Shown here one piece after another: positions 16,268-22,134 of a DNA stretch of 34,226 nucleotides. Both the position numbers and the translations under genes were made by a program. Within the stretch, counting starts at the first letter, position 1. Each line of letters starts with the position of its first letter. Under the pieces are notes generated by a model. That model was not told the DNA's origin, made no database searches, and saw only the letters and a program-made list of their open reading frames with translations. Source of the DNA: an uncultured Roseburia sp. (GTDB lineage Bacteria; Bacillota; Clostridia; Lachnospirales; Lachnospiraceae); NCBI GenBank assembly GCA_934309475.1, contig CAKRDK010000025.1, forward strand, positions 1-34,226, written 5' to 3'.

Positions 16268-16453
16268 TTATTCCATTAATTCTATTTCATTTCTTTCACA
16301 CTGATATAATAGCCAGTTTTTTCCGCTTTTATCATTTTTTTCAATATCATCCTCTGTTGTAAATATTTCTTTTCCGTCTATGAGCGTAATATCTACAATA
16401 ATTCCCGTTCTGTTATTCCTCTTTATTTTTACTTTATCATACAGCTCCATCAT
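16268..16453 (-). CDS. Small protein, SH3-barrel-like (DUF4926-like), possible immunity-type orphan
   Basis: 61 aa from the ATG at 16451-16453, with AGAGGTGA upstream; the next ATG is adjacent and equally possible. The sequence MELYDKVKIKRNNRTGIIVD followed by an acidic EIFTTEDD segment suggests a small beta-barrel as in DUF4926-type proteins; this is a fold guess. It lies 31 bp upstream of the 75 aa gene. Confidence 0.5.
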   Translation of the reverse strand: MMELYDKVKIKRNNRTGIIVDITLIDGKEIFTTEDDIEKNDKSGKNWLLYQCERNEIELME

Positions 16454-16461
16454 ACTCACCT

Positions 16462-16494
16462 CTGTCTGTAGGCTGATACCAGAATCCCTGTGCA
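16462..16494 (-). repeat. Direct repeat within the small-protein cluster, copy 2
   Basis: Partner of 16071-16102. Here it lies just upstream of the 61 aa gene, where the frame reads RDSGISLQTE before the start codon. It is probably the tail of a lost or recombined cassette. Confidence 0.75.
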
Positions 16495-16508
16495 AACCTT
16501 GAATTCCA

Positions 16509-16712
16509 TCAATGAATTGCCAATATTGTTTTAATCTCGTCAAATGGTATACCGTACCATACATCATTCACACGCATTTCTATTTCTTCTTTTCCCGATG
16601 ATGTGTCAAACTCACTTTCCGTATTAAAAATAATACCTGTAAATTTTTGCTCGTCAATATCTGTCAATACAACCTTCTTTCCTATAAACGGCTTTATCTC
16701 TTCATATGTCAT
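16509..16712 (-). CDS. Small beta-rich protein, possible immunity-type orphan
   Basis: 67 aa from the ATG at 16710-16712, with AGGAG 8 nt upstream. It starts MTYEEIKPFIGKKVVLTDID and has alternating strands (KFTGIIFNT, EIEMRVNDVWYGIPF). It resembles the neighbouring 61 aa protein in size and strand pattern, perhaps a diverged copy or another SH3/LSM-like barrel. Function unknown. Confidence 0.55.
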   Translation of the reverse strand: MTYEEIKPFIGKKVVLTDIDEQKFTGIIFNTESEFDTSSGKEEIEMRVNDVWYGIPFDEIKTILAIH

Positions 16713-16731
16713 ACACTCATCTCCTCTGAAT

Positions 16732-16920
16732 TTAGTCATTTCTATGATATTCACAATTTTTACATACATCTACATAATTTTCATGTTTCAATACTTCAGC
16801 CGGTGCTATCTGTTCAGGTGACGCACCCTGCACAACTGTATGAATTTCAAAGCATGTATATTTATCTATCGATTTTCCCTCCATCAAAGGACACTTTACA
16901 GGATATTTCATTTTTCTCAT
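16732..16920 (-). CDS. Small four-cysteine protein, putative zinc-binding
   Basis: 62 aa from the ATG at 16918-16920, with GGAG 9 nt upstream. Four cysteines are arranged as CPLMEG, YTCFEIH and CKNCEYH (last pair C-x2-C), consistent with a small zinc ribbon. I recall similar short uncharacterised proteins in Lachnospiraceae. It is the first gene of the small-protein cluster and follows the truncated group II intron DNA. Confidence 0.55.
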   Translation of the reverse strand: MRKMKYPVKCPLMEGKSIDKYTCFEIHTVVQGASPEQIAPAEVLKHENYVDVCKNCEYHRND

Positions 16921-17169
16921 TTCCAGTATCTCCAAACGTCTTTCCAAATTACTTGTATACTGTTCTCTTTTAAATGCAGTTCGAATTGTTTGATTTCCCA
17001 AATCAACATACGAATCCCCTTACTTCCGTAGTACCGCTCAAATGCTCCATCCCAAACATTTGCAGAAAATAAAGCATCAGCAACAAAACTTTTGGCTTCT
17101 TTAATCGAAATCGCTCTATTACGTTCATTGGTTGCGTTCCTACTTTTCCTGTCCATCTGATTTCTAGCT

Positions 17170-17565
17170 CATGTATTATTTTAAACATAACGATTCGTAC
17201 TATAAATCGTTTCAGTCCTTCCGCTTTTACACCTACTATGACATCATCTGACTCCCTCTCCAAACCTATTTCGACCATACCTTTCGATAGGTGAGTAGGG
17301 TCTCCCGAGGTAAGACATTAATCTTTCGTTCCACAATCTCTTGATTTACAACTTCGGTTTACGTTTACCATTAGGGCTTCGGTTTGATTAGCAACCTTAC
17401 CCACCTAATCGCCTTATCAAGTTTCTGTTCGTAGGCTCAAGAACTTTGCTACACCACTTCCTCCATCCATACCGTTACTGATACCGACTTGTGGTTCGCT
17501 ACACTTGGCGGTAAATACCCGTGACTGGACTTGCACCAGTAAGATTAATGCCATGCTCGGCACAC
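17170..17565 (-). mobile_element. 5' fragment of a group II intron (reverse transcriptase missing)
   Basis: Read on the minus strand from 17565. The sequence opens with GTGTGCC (GUGYG is the group II 5' end), then GCATGGCA, GGTGCAAGTCCAGTCACGG, CGAACCACAAGTC, GAGCCTACG and AACCGAAGCCCTAATGG. This series I recognise from domain I of bacterial group II introns. The end at ~17170 is approximate. A weak open frame follows, starting at 17156 (MDRKSRNATNERNRAI), and may be the first codons of the intron protein, but no reverse transcriptase motifs follow, so the element is dead. The 5' end is 6 bp after the T-run of a terminator hairpin, a known target type for some group II introns. No reliable gene was found in 16921-17601. 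Confidence 0.7.
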
Positions 17566-17570
17566 TAAGT

Positions 17571-17597
17571 AAAAAAGCGCCTACTTAGGCGCTTTTT
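17571..17597. terminator. Intrinsic terminator of the disrupted tRNA-type gene
   Basis: GCGCCT-ACTT-AGGCGC hairpin (17577-17592) with six A on one side and five T on the other, so it works in both directions. On the minus strand it follows the tRNA-like fragment at once and ends just before the group II intron. Confidence 0.8.
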
Positions 17598-17601
17598 AGA
17601 G

Positions 17602-17630
17602 TGGACCTGACGGGAGTCGAACCCGACAAG
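17602..17630 (-). other. tRNA/tmRNA 3' T-arm fragment: probable prophage attachment site
   Basis: On the minus strand TCGGGTTCGACTCCCG is a T-arm, followed by CAGGTCCA as the 3' acceptor strand and then the terminator. The 5' part of a tRNA is absent: bases above 17630 are AT-rich phage DNA. A lone 3' end is what integration into a tRNA or tmRNA gene leaves at the prophage end distal to the intact gene. GTTCGACTCCCG is especially like tmRNA, but many tRNAs share it. Confidence 0.6.
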
Positions 17631-17737
17631 TTAATTTTTCAAAATCGTTGTTTTATCGTACTTCATTGATTTTACTGAATTTTGCACATGTTTATATCTG
17701 CTTATGATGTAATAATTTGCCTTAAAAGTAAGCAAAA

Positions 17738-17768
17738 TACAACACGATGCAACACGAAATGCAACACG
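17738..17768 (-). repeat. Three direct repeats beside the attachment site (integrase arm-type candidates)
   Basis: TACAACACG (17738), TGCAACACG (17748) and TGCAACACG (17760) are spaced 10 and 12 bp apart, roughly one helical turn. They lie about 110-140 bp inside the prophage from the T-arm fragment, as expected for tyrosine-integrase arm sites. No gene was found in 17631-17807. Confidence 0.5.
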
Positions 17769-17807
17769 GATTTTTATATAAAATTACTTTTACATCAACA
17801 AACGCTA

Positions 17808-18356
17808 CTAATCGCTATTAGAATTCCAAAATGTCAGATATATATTTTGAATTACTAGCATCAATACAATTATTACATGTACAAAAGCGGATATGTCTAT
17901 AGCACATAATATTTTTAATAAAATACTTGGAAAATAATTAATAATAAATTTTTCAATAATACATAATAGCAACAGAACTATTTCAACAATTACTGCATAC
18001 GTTATCTGCGTCGTTATTACTTGATATAACGTATATGGTAAACCATCTTTACCATTATGCTTAGACTCAGTATGTTTTAAATCTAAAATATTAGAACTAC
18101 TGCTTGTTATTATTATTGACAAATACCCCATTGTGAAACTAACAAATAATGCTAATACAGTAACAAAATCGCTCAAAACGTCTCGCATAAATTGTCGACC
18201 TGTCATATCCATATGTATATGTACACACACACTAAACAAAAAACCAATTACACCAATAACTATTGGTAATAAAATTATAACATATGTCATTTTTTTCTCT
18301 ATCATCCTATAAAATGTGTCAAACGGATCTAGGAAATCTTCTATATACTTTTTCAT
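17808..18356 (-). CDS. Four-helix membrane protein of the prophage accessory module
   Basis: 182 aa with four predicted helices: ~24-46 (YVIILLPIVIGVIGFLF), ~64-85 (VTVLALFVSFTMGYLSIII), ~117-140 (AVIVEIVLLLLCIIEKFI) and ~146-174. The N-terminus is a short amphipathic region. GGAGG lies 8 nt before the ATG at 18354-18356, and the gene starts 17 bp after its partner's stop, so the two form an operon. The DNA is more AT-rich than the phage structural genes. No family recognised. In this position, between endolysin and attachment site, temperate phages carry conversion genes such as superinfection exclusion or defence. Confidence 0.75.
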   Translation of the reverse strand: MKKYIEDFLDPFDTFYRMIEKKMTYVIILLPIVIGVIGFLFSVCVHIHMDMTGRQFMRDVLSDFVTVLALFVSFTMGYLSIIITSSSSNILDLKHTESKHNGKDGLPYTLYQVITTQITYAVIVEIVLLLLCIIEKFIINYFPSILLKILCAIDISAFVHVIIVLMLVIQNIYLTFWNSNSD

Positions 18357-18373
18357 GACATATACCTCCTTTT

Positions 18374-19276
18374 TTAGTATGCTAATACTTTTTGTTTCAT
18401 AATTATATTCAATTCATTAATATTGGGCTCACCAGTCACTACATTTTCTTGCACGGAAACAATTACTCTTTCTTTCATTTTCTCAGTATCAAACGATAAC
18501 GGATTTCCATCCGCTGTATCAGAATCAACATAAATACGCTTTATTTTTTTACTGCTATTATAATCTTTAAAAAAGTCTCTCACAGTATTTCCAAGTATAC
18601 TAGCTCCTTTAGTTGCTGGTTTCAAAACTATATCAAATTCTTTTCTCAAATCCTTTTTTTGGGAGAAATCTCTAAACTCTGTCGTATCAACTTCTTCTGA
18701 ATCCATTACTAGTTTAACAGTCTTTATTCTGCCTGCTTTTTCAAGTGAATTCAGAAAATCATTCGAAACAATATTACTATAAAGTATGTGATATCGAATA
18801 TTATCACACTTTTTTTTCTCATGATATTCAATTATACTGTTGTTTATATATTCCATTATTTTAGATATAGAAACTCCATTTGAGTTTACTTGTACAAGGC
18901 ACTTCGCCCAATTCCCTTCTTCTCCTTCTGTAAACCGAATAACCATACACGTTTTTTCTTCGTCTCCATCTTTTTTTGTCTTTTTCTTTTTGGGGTTTTG
19001 GCGCATCGTATCAGTATTCAAAACATCCCTTACACTATTATACTTTGCTGATCCAAATTTTAATAATGCTATTCTCGTATCCTTATCATATTCCATTCCT
19101 AATAAGTAAATTATTTTATTTGACTTTTTTATCTCATATCGCCTATTCACTAAATCTTTACTAAGTAAATCATTCAAAACCTCTATTATATCATCTTCAA
19201 AAATATCTACATTTTTAAATCCTTTTCCGTTTATTCTTCGCGTAAACAAATCATATGCATACATTGTCACTTTCAT
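18374..19276 (-). CDS. Soluble ~300 aa protein of the prophage accessory module, unknown function
   Basis: 300 aa from the ATG at 19274-19276, preceded by GGGGGA. There is no signal or membrane segment. The N-terminus is MKVTMYAYDLFTRRINGKGF; a Lys-rich insert KKKKTKKDGDEEK sits at ~95-107; the next block reads GNWAKCLVQVNSNGVSISKI. The C-terminal third alternates helix and strand (KRIYVDSDTADGNPLSFDTE). No catalytic motif was identified. It pairs with the downstream membrane protein under one promoter. A two-gene set of soluble plus four-helix membrane protein is reminiscent in layout of membrane-linked defence pairs such as Kiwa (KwaA/KwaB), but I see no sequence match and the gene order is reversed. 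Confidence 0.75.
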   Translation of the reverse strand: MKVTMYAYDLFTRRINGKGFKNVDIFEDDIIEVLNDLLSKDLVNRRYEIKKSNKIIYLLGMEYDKDTRIALLKFGSAKYNSVRDVLNTDTMRQNPKKKKTKKDGDEEKTCMVIRFTEGEEGNWAKCLVQVNSNGVSISKIMEYINNSIIEYHEKKKCDNIRYHILYSNIVSNDFLNSLEKAGRIKTVKLVMDSEEVDTTEFRDFSQKKDLRKEFDIVLKPATKGASILGNTVRDFFKDYNSSKKIKRIYVDSDTADGNPLSFDTEKMKERVIVSVQENVVTGEPNINELNIIMKQKVLAY

Positions 19277-19306
19277 ACATAAGTCCCCCAAAATCTTTTT
19301 ATTTTA

Positions 19307-19334
19307 ATTATACTATTTTCTGCCAAATACGCAA
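19307..19334 (-). promoter_or_regulatory. Promoter of the accessory two-gene module
   Basis: Minus strand TATAAT (19307-19312) is perfect, with TTGCGT (19329-19334) 16 bp upstream as a partial -35. The TSS would be about 25 nt before the start codon. Being separate from the late operon and after its terminator, it suggests expression in the lysogen. Confidence 0.6.
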
Positions 19335-19473
19335 TAAATTTACATAAAACGACAAGTAAAAGTATTTTTCAGCAATATATTGGAGAGACATATTTTGCTA
19401 TGAGCAAATTATATCGAACATTTGTTTGTATTTCAATGTGCAAAATAGACAAAAATTTGTTTAAAATTTTTAT

Positions 19474-19503
19474 GAACCGGCACAGATTTCTCCATGCCGG
19501 TTC
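19474..19503. terminator. Terminator after the endolysin
   Basis: A 9-bp perfect stem, GAACCGGCA with TGCCGGTTC, 20 bp after the endolysin stop, followed on the minus strand by ATAAAAATTTT. It marks the end of the late operon. Confidence 0.7.
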
Positions 19504-19522
19504 TGCCACTTCACTTATATTT

Positions 19523-20212
19523 TTATAATGATTCAAGTCCTGCCTTCCAGCTCTTTGCCCCGACAATTCCATCCGCTGTCAATCCGTGATTGCTCTGCCA
19601 GGTCTTTGTTGCGCTCTCCGTACCGCTTCCAAAATCGCCGTCTGCCGTCACACCAATAATAATCTGCCATACCTTAACTGATTTTCCCTTGCTTCCTTTT
19701 CTAATCGTATCCATCTCGTAATCCTCCATATTCTTTGTGGTCGTGGTGGTTGTTGCCGCAGTTGCACCGGTGCAACTCACCGACGTATTAAATAACACCT
19801 GTTCTGCCTTTCTACGCTTTGTCAGACCAGCCAGCACCTTTCCACCAGCCTTGTTATAGGCTGTGATTTTCGCACCAATCTGAGCGATAGTTCTGCCGGC
19901 GCATAAAGTCTTGAGATTGCCAGCCCCACAGTTAAAAGCGAATGAGACAAGAGCATCAAACTGATTCTGATTCAGCTTGTCCGTAACCGGAACATAAGCC
20001 GATTTATTAACGTACTTTTCAAACTTCGCCACATCTTCCAGCAAGTAGGCATCCGCCTGTGCCTGAGTGATAGTCATACCACTATGCACTCCGGCTGTAT
20101 GACCGTAGCCGATAGTCTGCACACCCGCAGCACATTTATAGGCTGTCAAACGGCAGCCCTCAAACTGTTTGATAAGGGCAAGTCCTGCCTGCCCGATTTT
20201 TCTGTTTGCCAT
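19523..20212 (-). CDS. Phage endolysin: GH24 lysozyme with peptidoglycan-binding domain
   Basis: 229 aa. Residues ~5-140 are a T4-type lysozyme that cuts the MurNAc-GlcNAc bond. Catalytic Glu18 in FEGCRLTAYK is followed by Cys27 and Thr33 (E-x8-C-x5-T; the E-x8-D/C-x5-T form is known for phage lysozymes), then IGYGHT. The core FDALVSFAFNCGAGNL is typical. A Thr-rich linker at ~150-160 leads to a PG-binding-1 repeat (~170-229: KGSKGKSVKVWQ, ADGDFGSGTESATKTWQ, GIVGAKSWKAGL). No signal peptide, so it relies on the holin encoded 2 bp upstream. An internal ribosome binding site and ATG at 19712-19727 could yield the binding domain alone. Confidence 0.95.
   Translation of the reverse strand: MANRKIGQAGLALIKQFEGCRLTAYKCAAGVQTIGYGHTAGVHSGMTITQAQADAYLLEDVAKFEKYVNKSAYVPVTDKLNQNQFDALVSFAFNCGAGNLKTLCAGRTIAQIGAKITAYNKAGGKVLAGLTKRRKAEQVLFNTSVSCTGATAATTTTTTKNMEDYEMDTIRKGSKGKSVKVWQIIIGVTADGDFGSGTESATKTWQSNHGLTADGIVGAKSWKAGLESL
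19712..19727 (-). promoter_or_regulatory. Internal ribosome binding site and ATG inside the endolysin gene
   Basis: Minus strand GGAGG (19723-19727), 8 nt spacer ATTACGAG, then in-frame ATG (Met167, 19712-19714). This is as good as any start site in the window and lies exactly between the Thr linker and the peptidoglycan-binding domain. The product (19523-19714) would be 63 aa. Confidence 0.65.
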
Positions 20213-20214
20213 AG

Positions 20215-20616
20215 TTATTCCTCTCTTTCCGTATCTCTCAACTGTAATAGCACATCTTTCAGCTTATCCGGTATCGGGATAAATAGCGCCGCATTTTCTA
20301 ATAAACTGAGTGCTTCATTGCATATGTAAAACATAATCACAATCTCCCGCAGTGCCACTGCATCGTTTAATAACTTCTGAATGGAATATGCTACCGCAAT
20401 CACAATAAACATCACGATTTTTTTCAGCAGCCCCTTGAAACCGGTCTCCGAACTCAGCGTCTTAGTGTAAATTCCCTTGATTACACCTGTTGCGTAATCT
20501 GCCACCGCTAAAAATACAATCGTCTTTAAAAGCATGTCCCAACCTCCAAGCCAGCTTGCAATCATTCCTCCGACGAGCCCTACAAAAATGCTCGTATGAT
20601 TAAAAAGTTTCTCCAT
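20215..20616 (-). CDS. Phage holin, toxin-secretion/phage-lysis (holin_4) type
   Basis: 133 aa from the ATG at 20614-20616 (GAGAGG upstream). About three to four hydrophobic helices: HTSIFVGLVGGMIASWLGG, LLKTIVFLAVADYATGVIKG, KKIVMFIVIAVAYSIQKLL, and ALREIVIMFYICNEALSLLE. The DYATGVIKG and CNEALSLLEN elements are typical of the holin_4 / TcdE-like family. It permeabilises the membrane and releases the endolysin, whose gene follows by 2 bp. Confidence 0.9.
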   Translation of the reverse strand: MEKLFNHTSIFVGLVGGMIASWLGGWDMLLKTIVFLAVADYATGVIKGIYTKTLSSETGFKGLLKKIVMFIVIAVAYSIQKLLNDAVALREIVIMFYICNEALSLLENAALFIPIPDKLKDVLLQLRDTEREE

Positions 20617-20728
20617 CTTCTTTTCCTCTCTTTCTTTAGTTTCTCTAGCAGAGCTACAGACCGCCACCTCCTAGCAACGGATTCACTCATAGATTTTCTG
20701 GGTTATAAAAATATACATCAACGGAAGT

Positions 20729-21532
20729 TTAAGCATCGCAAAGTTTAAGTGCTCTGATTTTTCCGCTTGTTAACGACAATGTAGACCCACTGTTTTGATA
20801 ATATGCAAGTCGCACCGCAGTTGTTTTTGTTAATTTCATAAAGTATGTCGTAGTCATTTCTAGCGCCCCATTTGTTGCACCAAATGTCTGTACGGCGTAA
20901 TTTTTGGAATTAGTGTAATCCATAATAGCAATCTGCCTTTTTCCAGTTGTATTCGATGGAAATGTCACTGATGCTTGTAATATATAAGTACCCGGCGATA
21001 AAGACAACTGTGTGGTTCCATTCGATAGCCATGAGCCAGACCCGGCGTTTACTGATTCGATACTGTTTTCAGATATAGCAATATTATTTTTATCTACAAA
21101 TGCGTCCATTCGGCTTGTCACGGCATTTATATTATCGTTTACATCTTTAATTGAGTTTTGTGTGCTGCTATCTAAATCGTTTACATTTTCATTTGTTTTT
21201 GCTATCGATTTATCAGTGGTTGTTCGTAAATCTTCTATTGATTTTTGTGTAGATTTGTACTTTTCATTAATAATATTTTGCGTTTCTTTAATATCATTCG
21301 CTAAGTGTTGATTAGTTTCATCGATACTTTCTTCAACCGCATCGAATCCAGCCGCAATCCTCGTCTCCAAGTCATTCATAGTCTCCGCACTAAAAGCATC
21401 ACCTTCCTGCGACACCGTGCCCTCTTCTCGCGTTACCGTAACTAATTCTGTGCTGCCATCCTCTTTGGTTAAAGTTCGTCTTGTTGGATATTCCGAAATA
21501 CGGTCCACCCATGTTTTTAAACTAAAAGCCAT
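20729..21532 (-). CDS. Phage tail fibre / receptor-binding protein
   Basis: 267 aa from the ATG at 21530-21532 with AAGGAGG 8 nt upstream. N-terminal ~60 residues (TWVDRISEYPTRRTLTKEDG, FSAETMNDLETRIAAGFDAV) are a module common at the start of gut-phage fibre proteins. Residues ~65-150 are a long trimeric-type coiled coil. The C-terminal ~115 residues are Ser/Thr/Gly-rich beta strands (GSWLSNGTTQLSLSPGTYIL), a likely receptor-binding head with a TNF/jelly-roll-like profile. Position between baseplate and holin agrees. Confidence 0.8.
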   Translation of the reverse strand: MAFSLKTWVDRISEYPTRRTLTKEDGSTELVTVTREEGTVSQEGDAFSAETMNDLETRIAAGFDAVEESIDETNQHLANDIKETQNIINEKYKSTQKSIEDLRTTTDKSIAKTNENVNDLDSSTQNSIKDVNDNINAVTSRMDAFVDKNNIAISENSIESVNAGSGSWLSNGTTQLSLSPGTYILQASVTFPSNTTGKRQIAIMDYTNSKNYAVQTFGATNGALEMTTTYFMKLTKTTAVRLAYYQNSGSTLSLTSGKIRALKLCDA

Positions 21533-21545
21533 GCTTTTTTCCTCC

Positions 21546-22010
21546 TTATAATAACAAGGCTGTATCCTGCCCTGTGTATAATCCCTCTCCTGCATAGTAG
21601 AAGAAGTTGCTGTTCAATATGGTGTAAACGTCATAAAGGATTTTCTCTATGTCGTTGAGTTTCTGATATGTATTAACCGGTGCTGCCGGCGTTTTGGGTG
21701 TATCGGAATGAATCATGTAAGCCTTGCGGATTGCTTCTACATTTGCCAGAAGCTGTTTAAAATAGGCTTCGTTTAACGTCACTGTTTTCCCATAGCAGGT
21801 GCTTAAATCAAGTTCCAGCACGTCAGATAACAACTGAACGTTATTCTCAATGCGTTTTATATCCGCATAATTAAGCGCCCCTTTCATGCCATTCAGCCAC
21901 TCCACCTGCTCTGCTTCCGTCATGTTCTGAAATCCTTTCGCCGCCAACTCCGAGACACGTTTTACATCCGCCTGCGTCCGGTCATACACCGCATCAATCC
22001 ACAGCAGCAT
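21546..22010 (-). CDS. Phage baseplate/fibre-associated protein
   Basis: 154 aa from the ATG at 22008-22010, with AGGAGG 11 nt upstream; the open frame extends 9 codons to a TTG. Helical, with WIDAVYDRTQADVKRVSELA and KGALNYADIKRIENNVQLLS, patterns I have seen in baseplate-proximal proteins of gut Firmicutes phages. No enzymatic motif. It overlaps the 46 aa coiled-coil gene by 17 nt. Confidence 0.7.
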   Translation of the reverse strand: MLLWIDAVYDRTQADVKRVSELAAKGFQNMTEAEQVEWLNGMKGALNYADIKRIENNVQLLSDVLELDLSTCYGKTVTLNEAYFKQLLANVEAIRKAYMIHSDTPKTPAAPVNTYQKLNDIEKILYDVYTILNSNFFYYAGEGLYTGQDTALLL

Positions 22011-22134
22011 CCGTATCACTTCCTCCTGTCGTTTCAATCATTGTTTCAAGTTCCTCAACCCTTGCTTTCAGCTCCTCGTTTTCGCGTGTGAGCTGCTTGA
22101 TAATGTTATATGGATTAATAGGCTGTAAATCCAT
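21994..22134 (-). CDS. Small coiled-coil phage protein (46 aa)
   Basis: Starts at the ATG 22132-22134, which overlaps the stop of the 580 aa tail gene (TAATG), so translation is coupled. Sequence begins MDLQPINPYNIIKQLTREN and continues as a heptad-like acidic coiled coil (EELKARVEELETMIE). Its 3' end supplies the AGGAGG for the next gene. Probably a trimerising or adaptor peptide of the baseplate. Confidence 0.65.
   Translation of the reverse strand: MDLQPINPYNIIKQLTRENEELKARVEELETMIETTGGSDTDAAVD

Noticed and set aside
17003..17278. Minus-strand frames at 17003-17278 and 16917-17156
   Set aside because: They run through group II intron RNA sequence and overlap each other; no reverse transcriptase motif and no good ribosome binding site. 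The 17156 start may be the beginning of the lost intron protein.
17808..19276. Assignment of the prophage pair as Kiwa (KwaA/KwaB)
   Set aside because: Only the soluble-plus-four-helix layout is alike; order is reversed and no sequence motif supports it.
20609..20687. 36-codon frame overlapping the holin start
   Set aside because: No ribosome binding site and very basic composition; the holin start is well defined.
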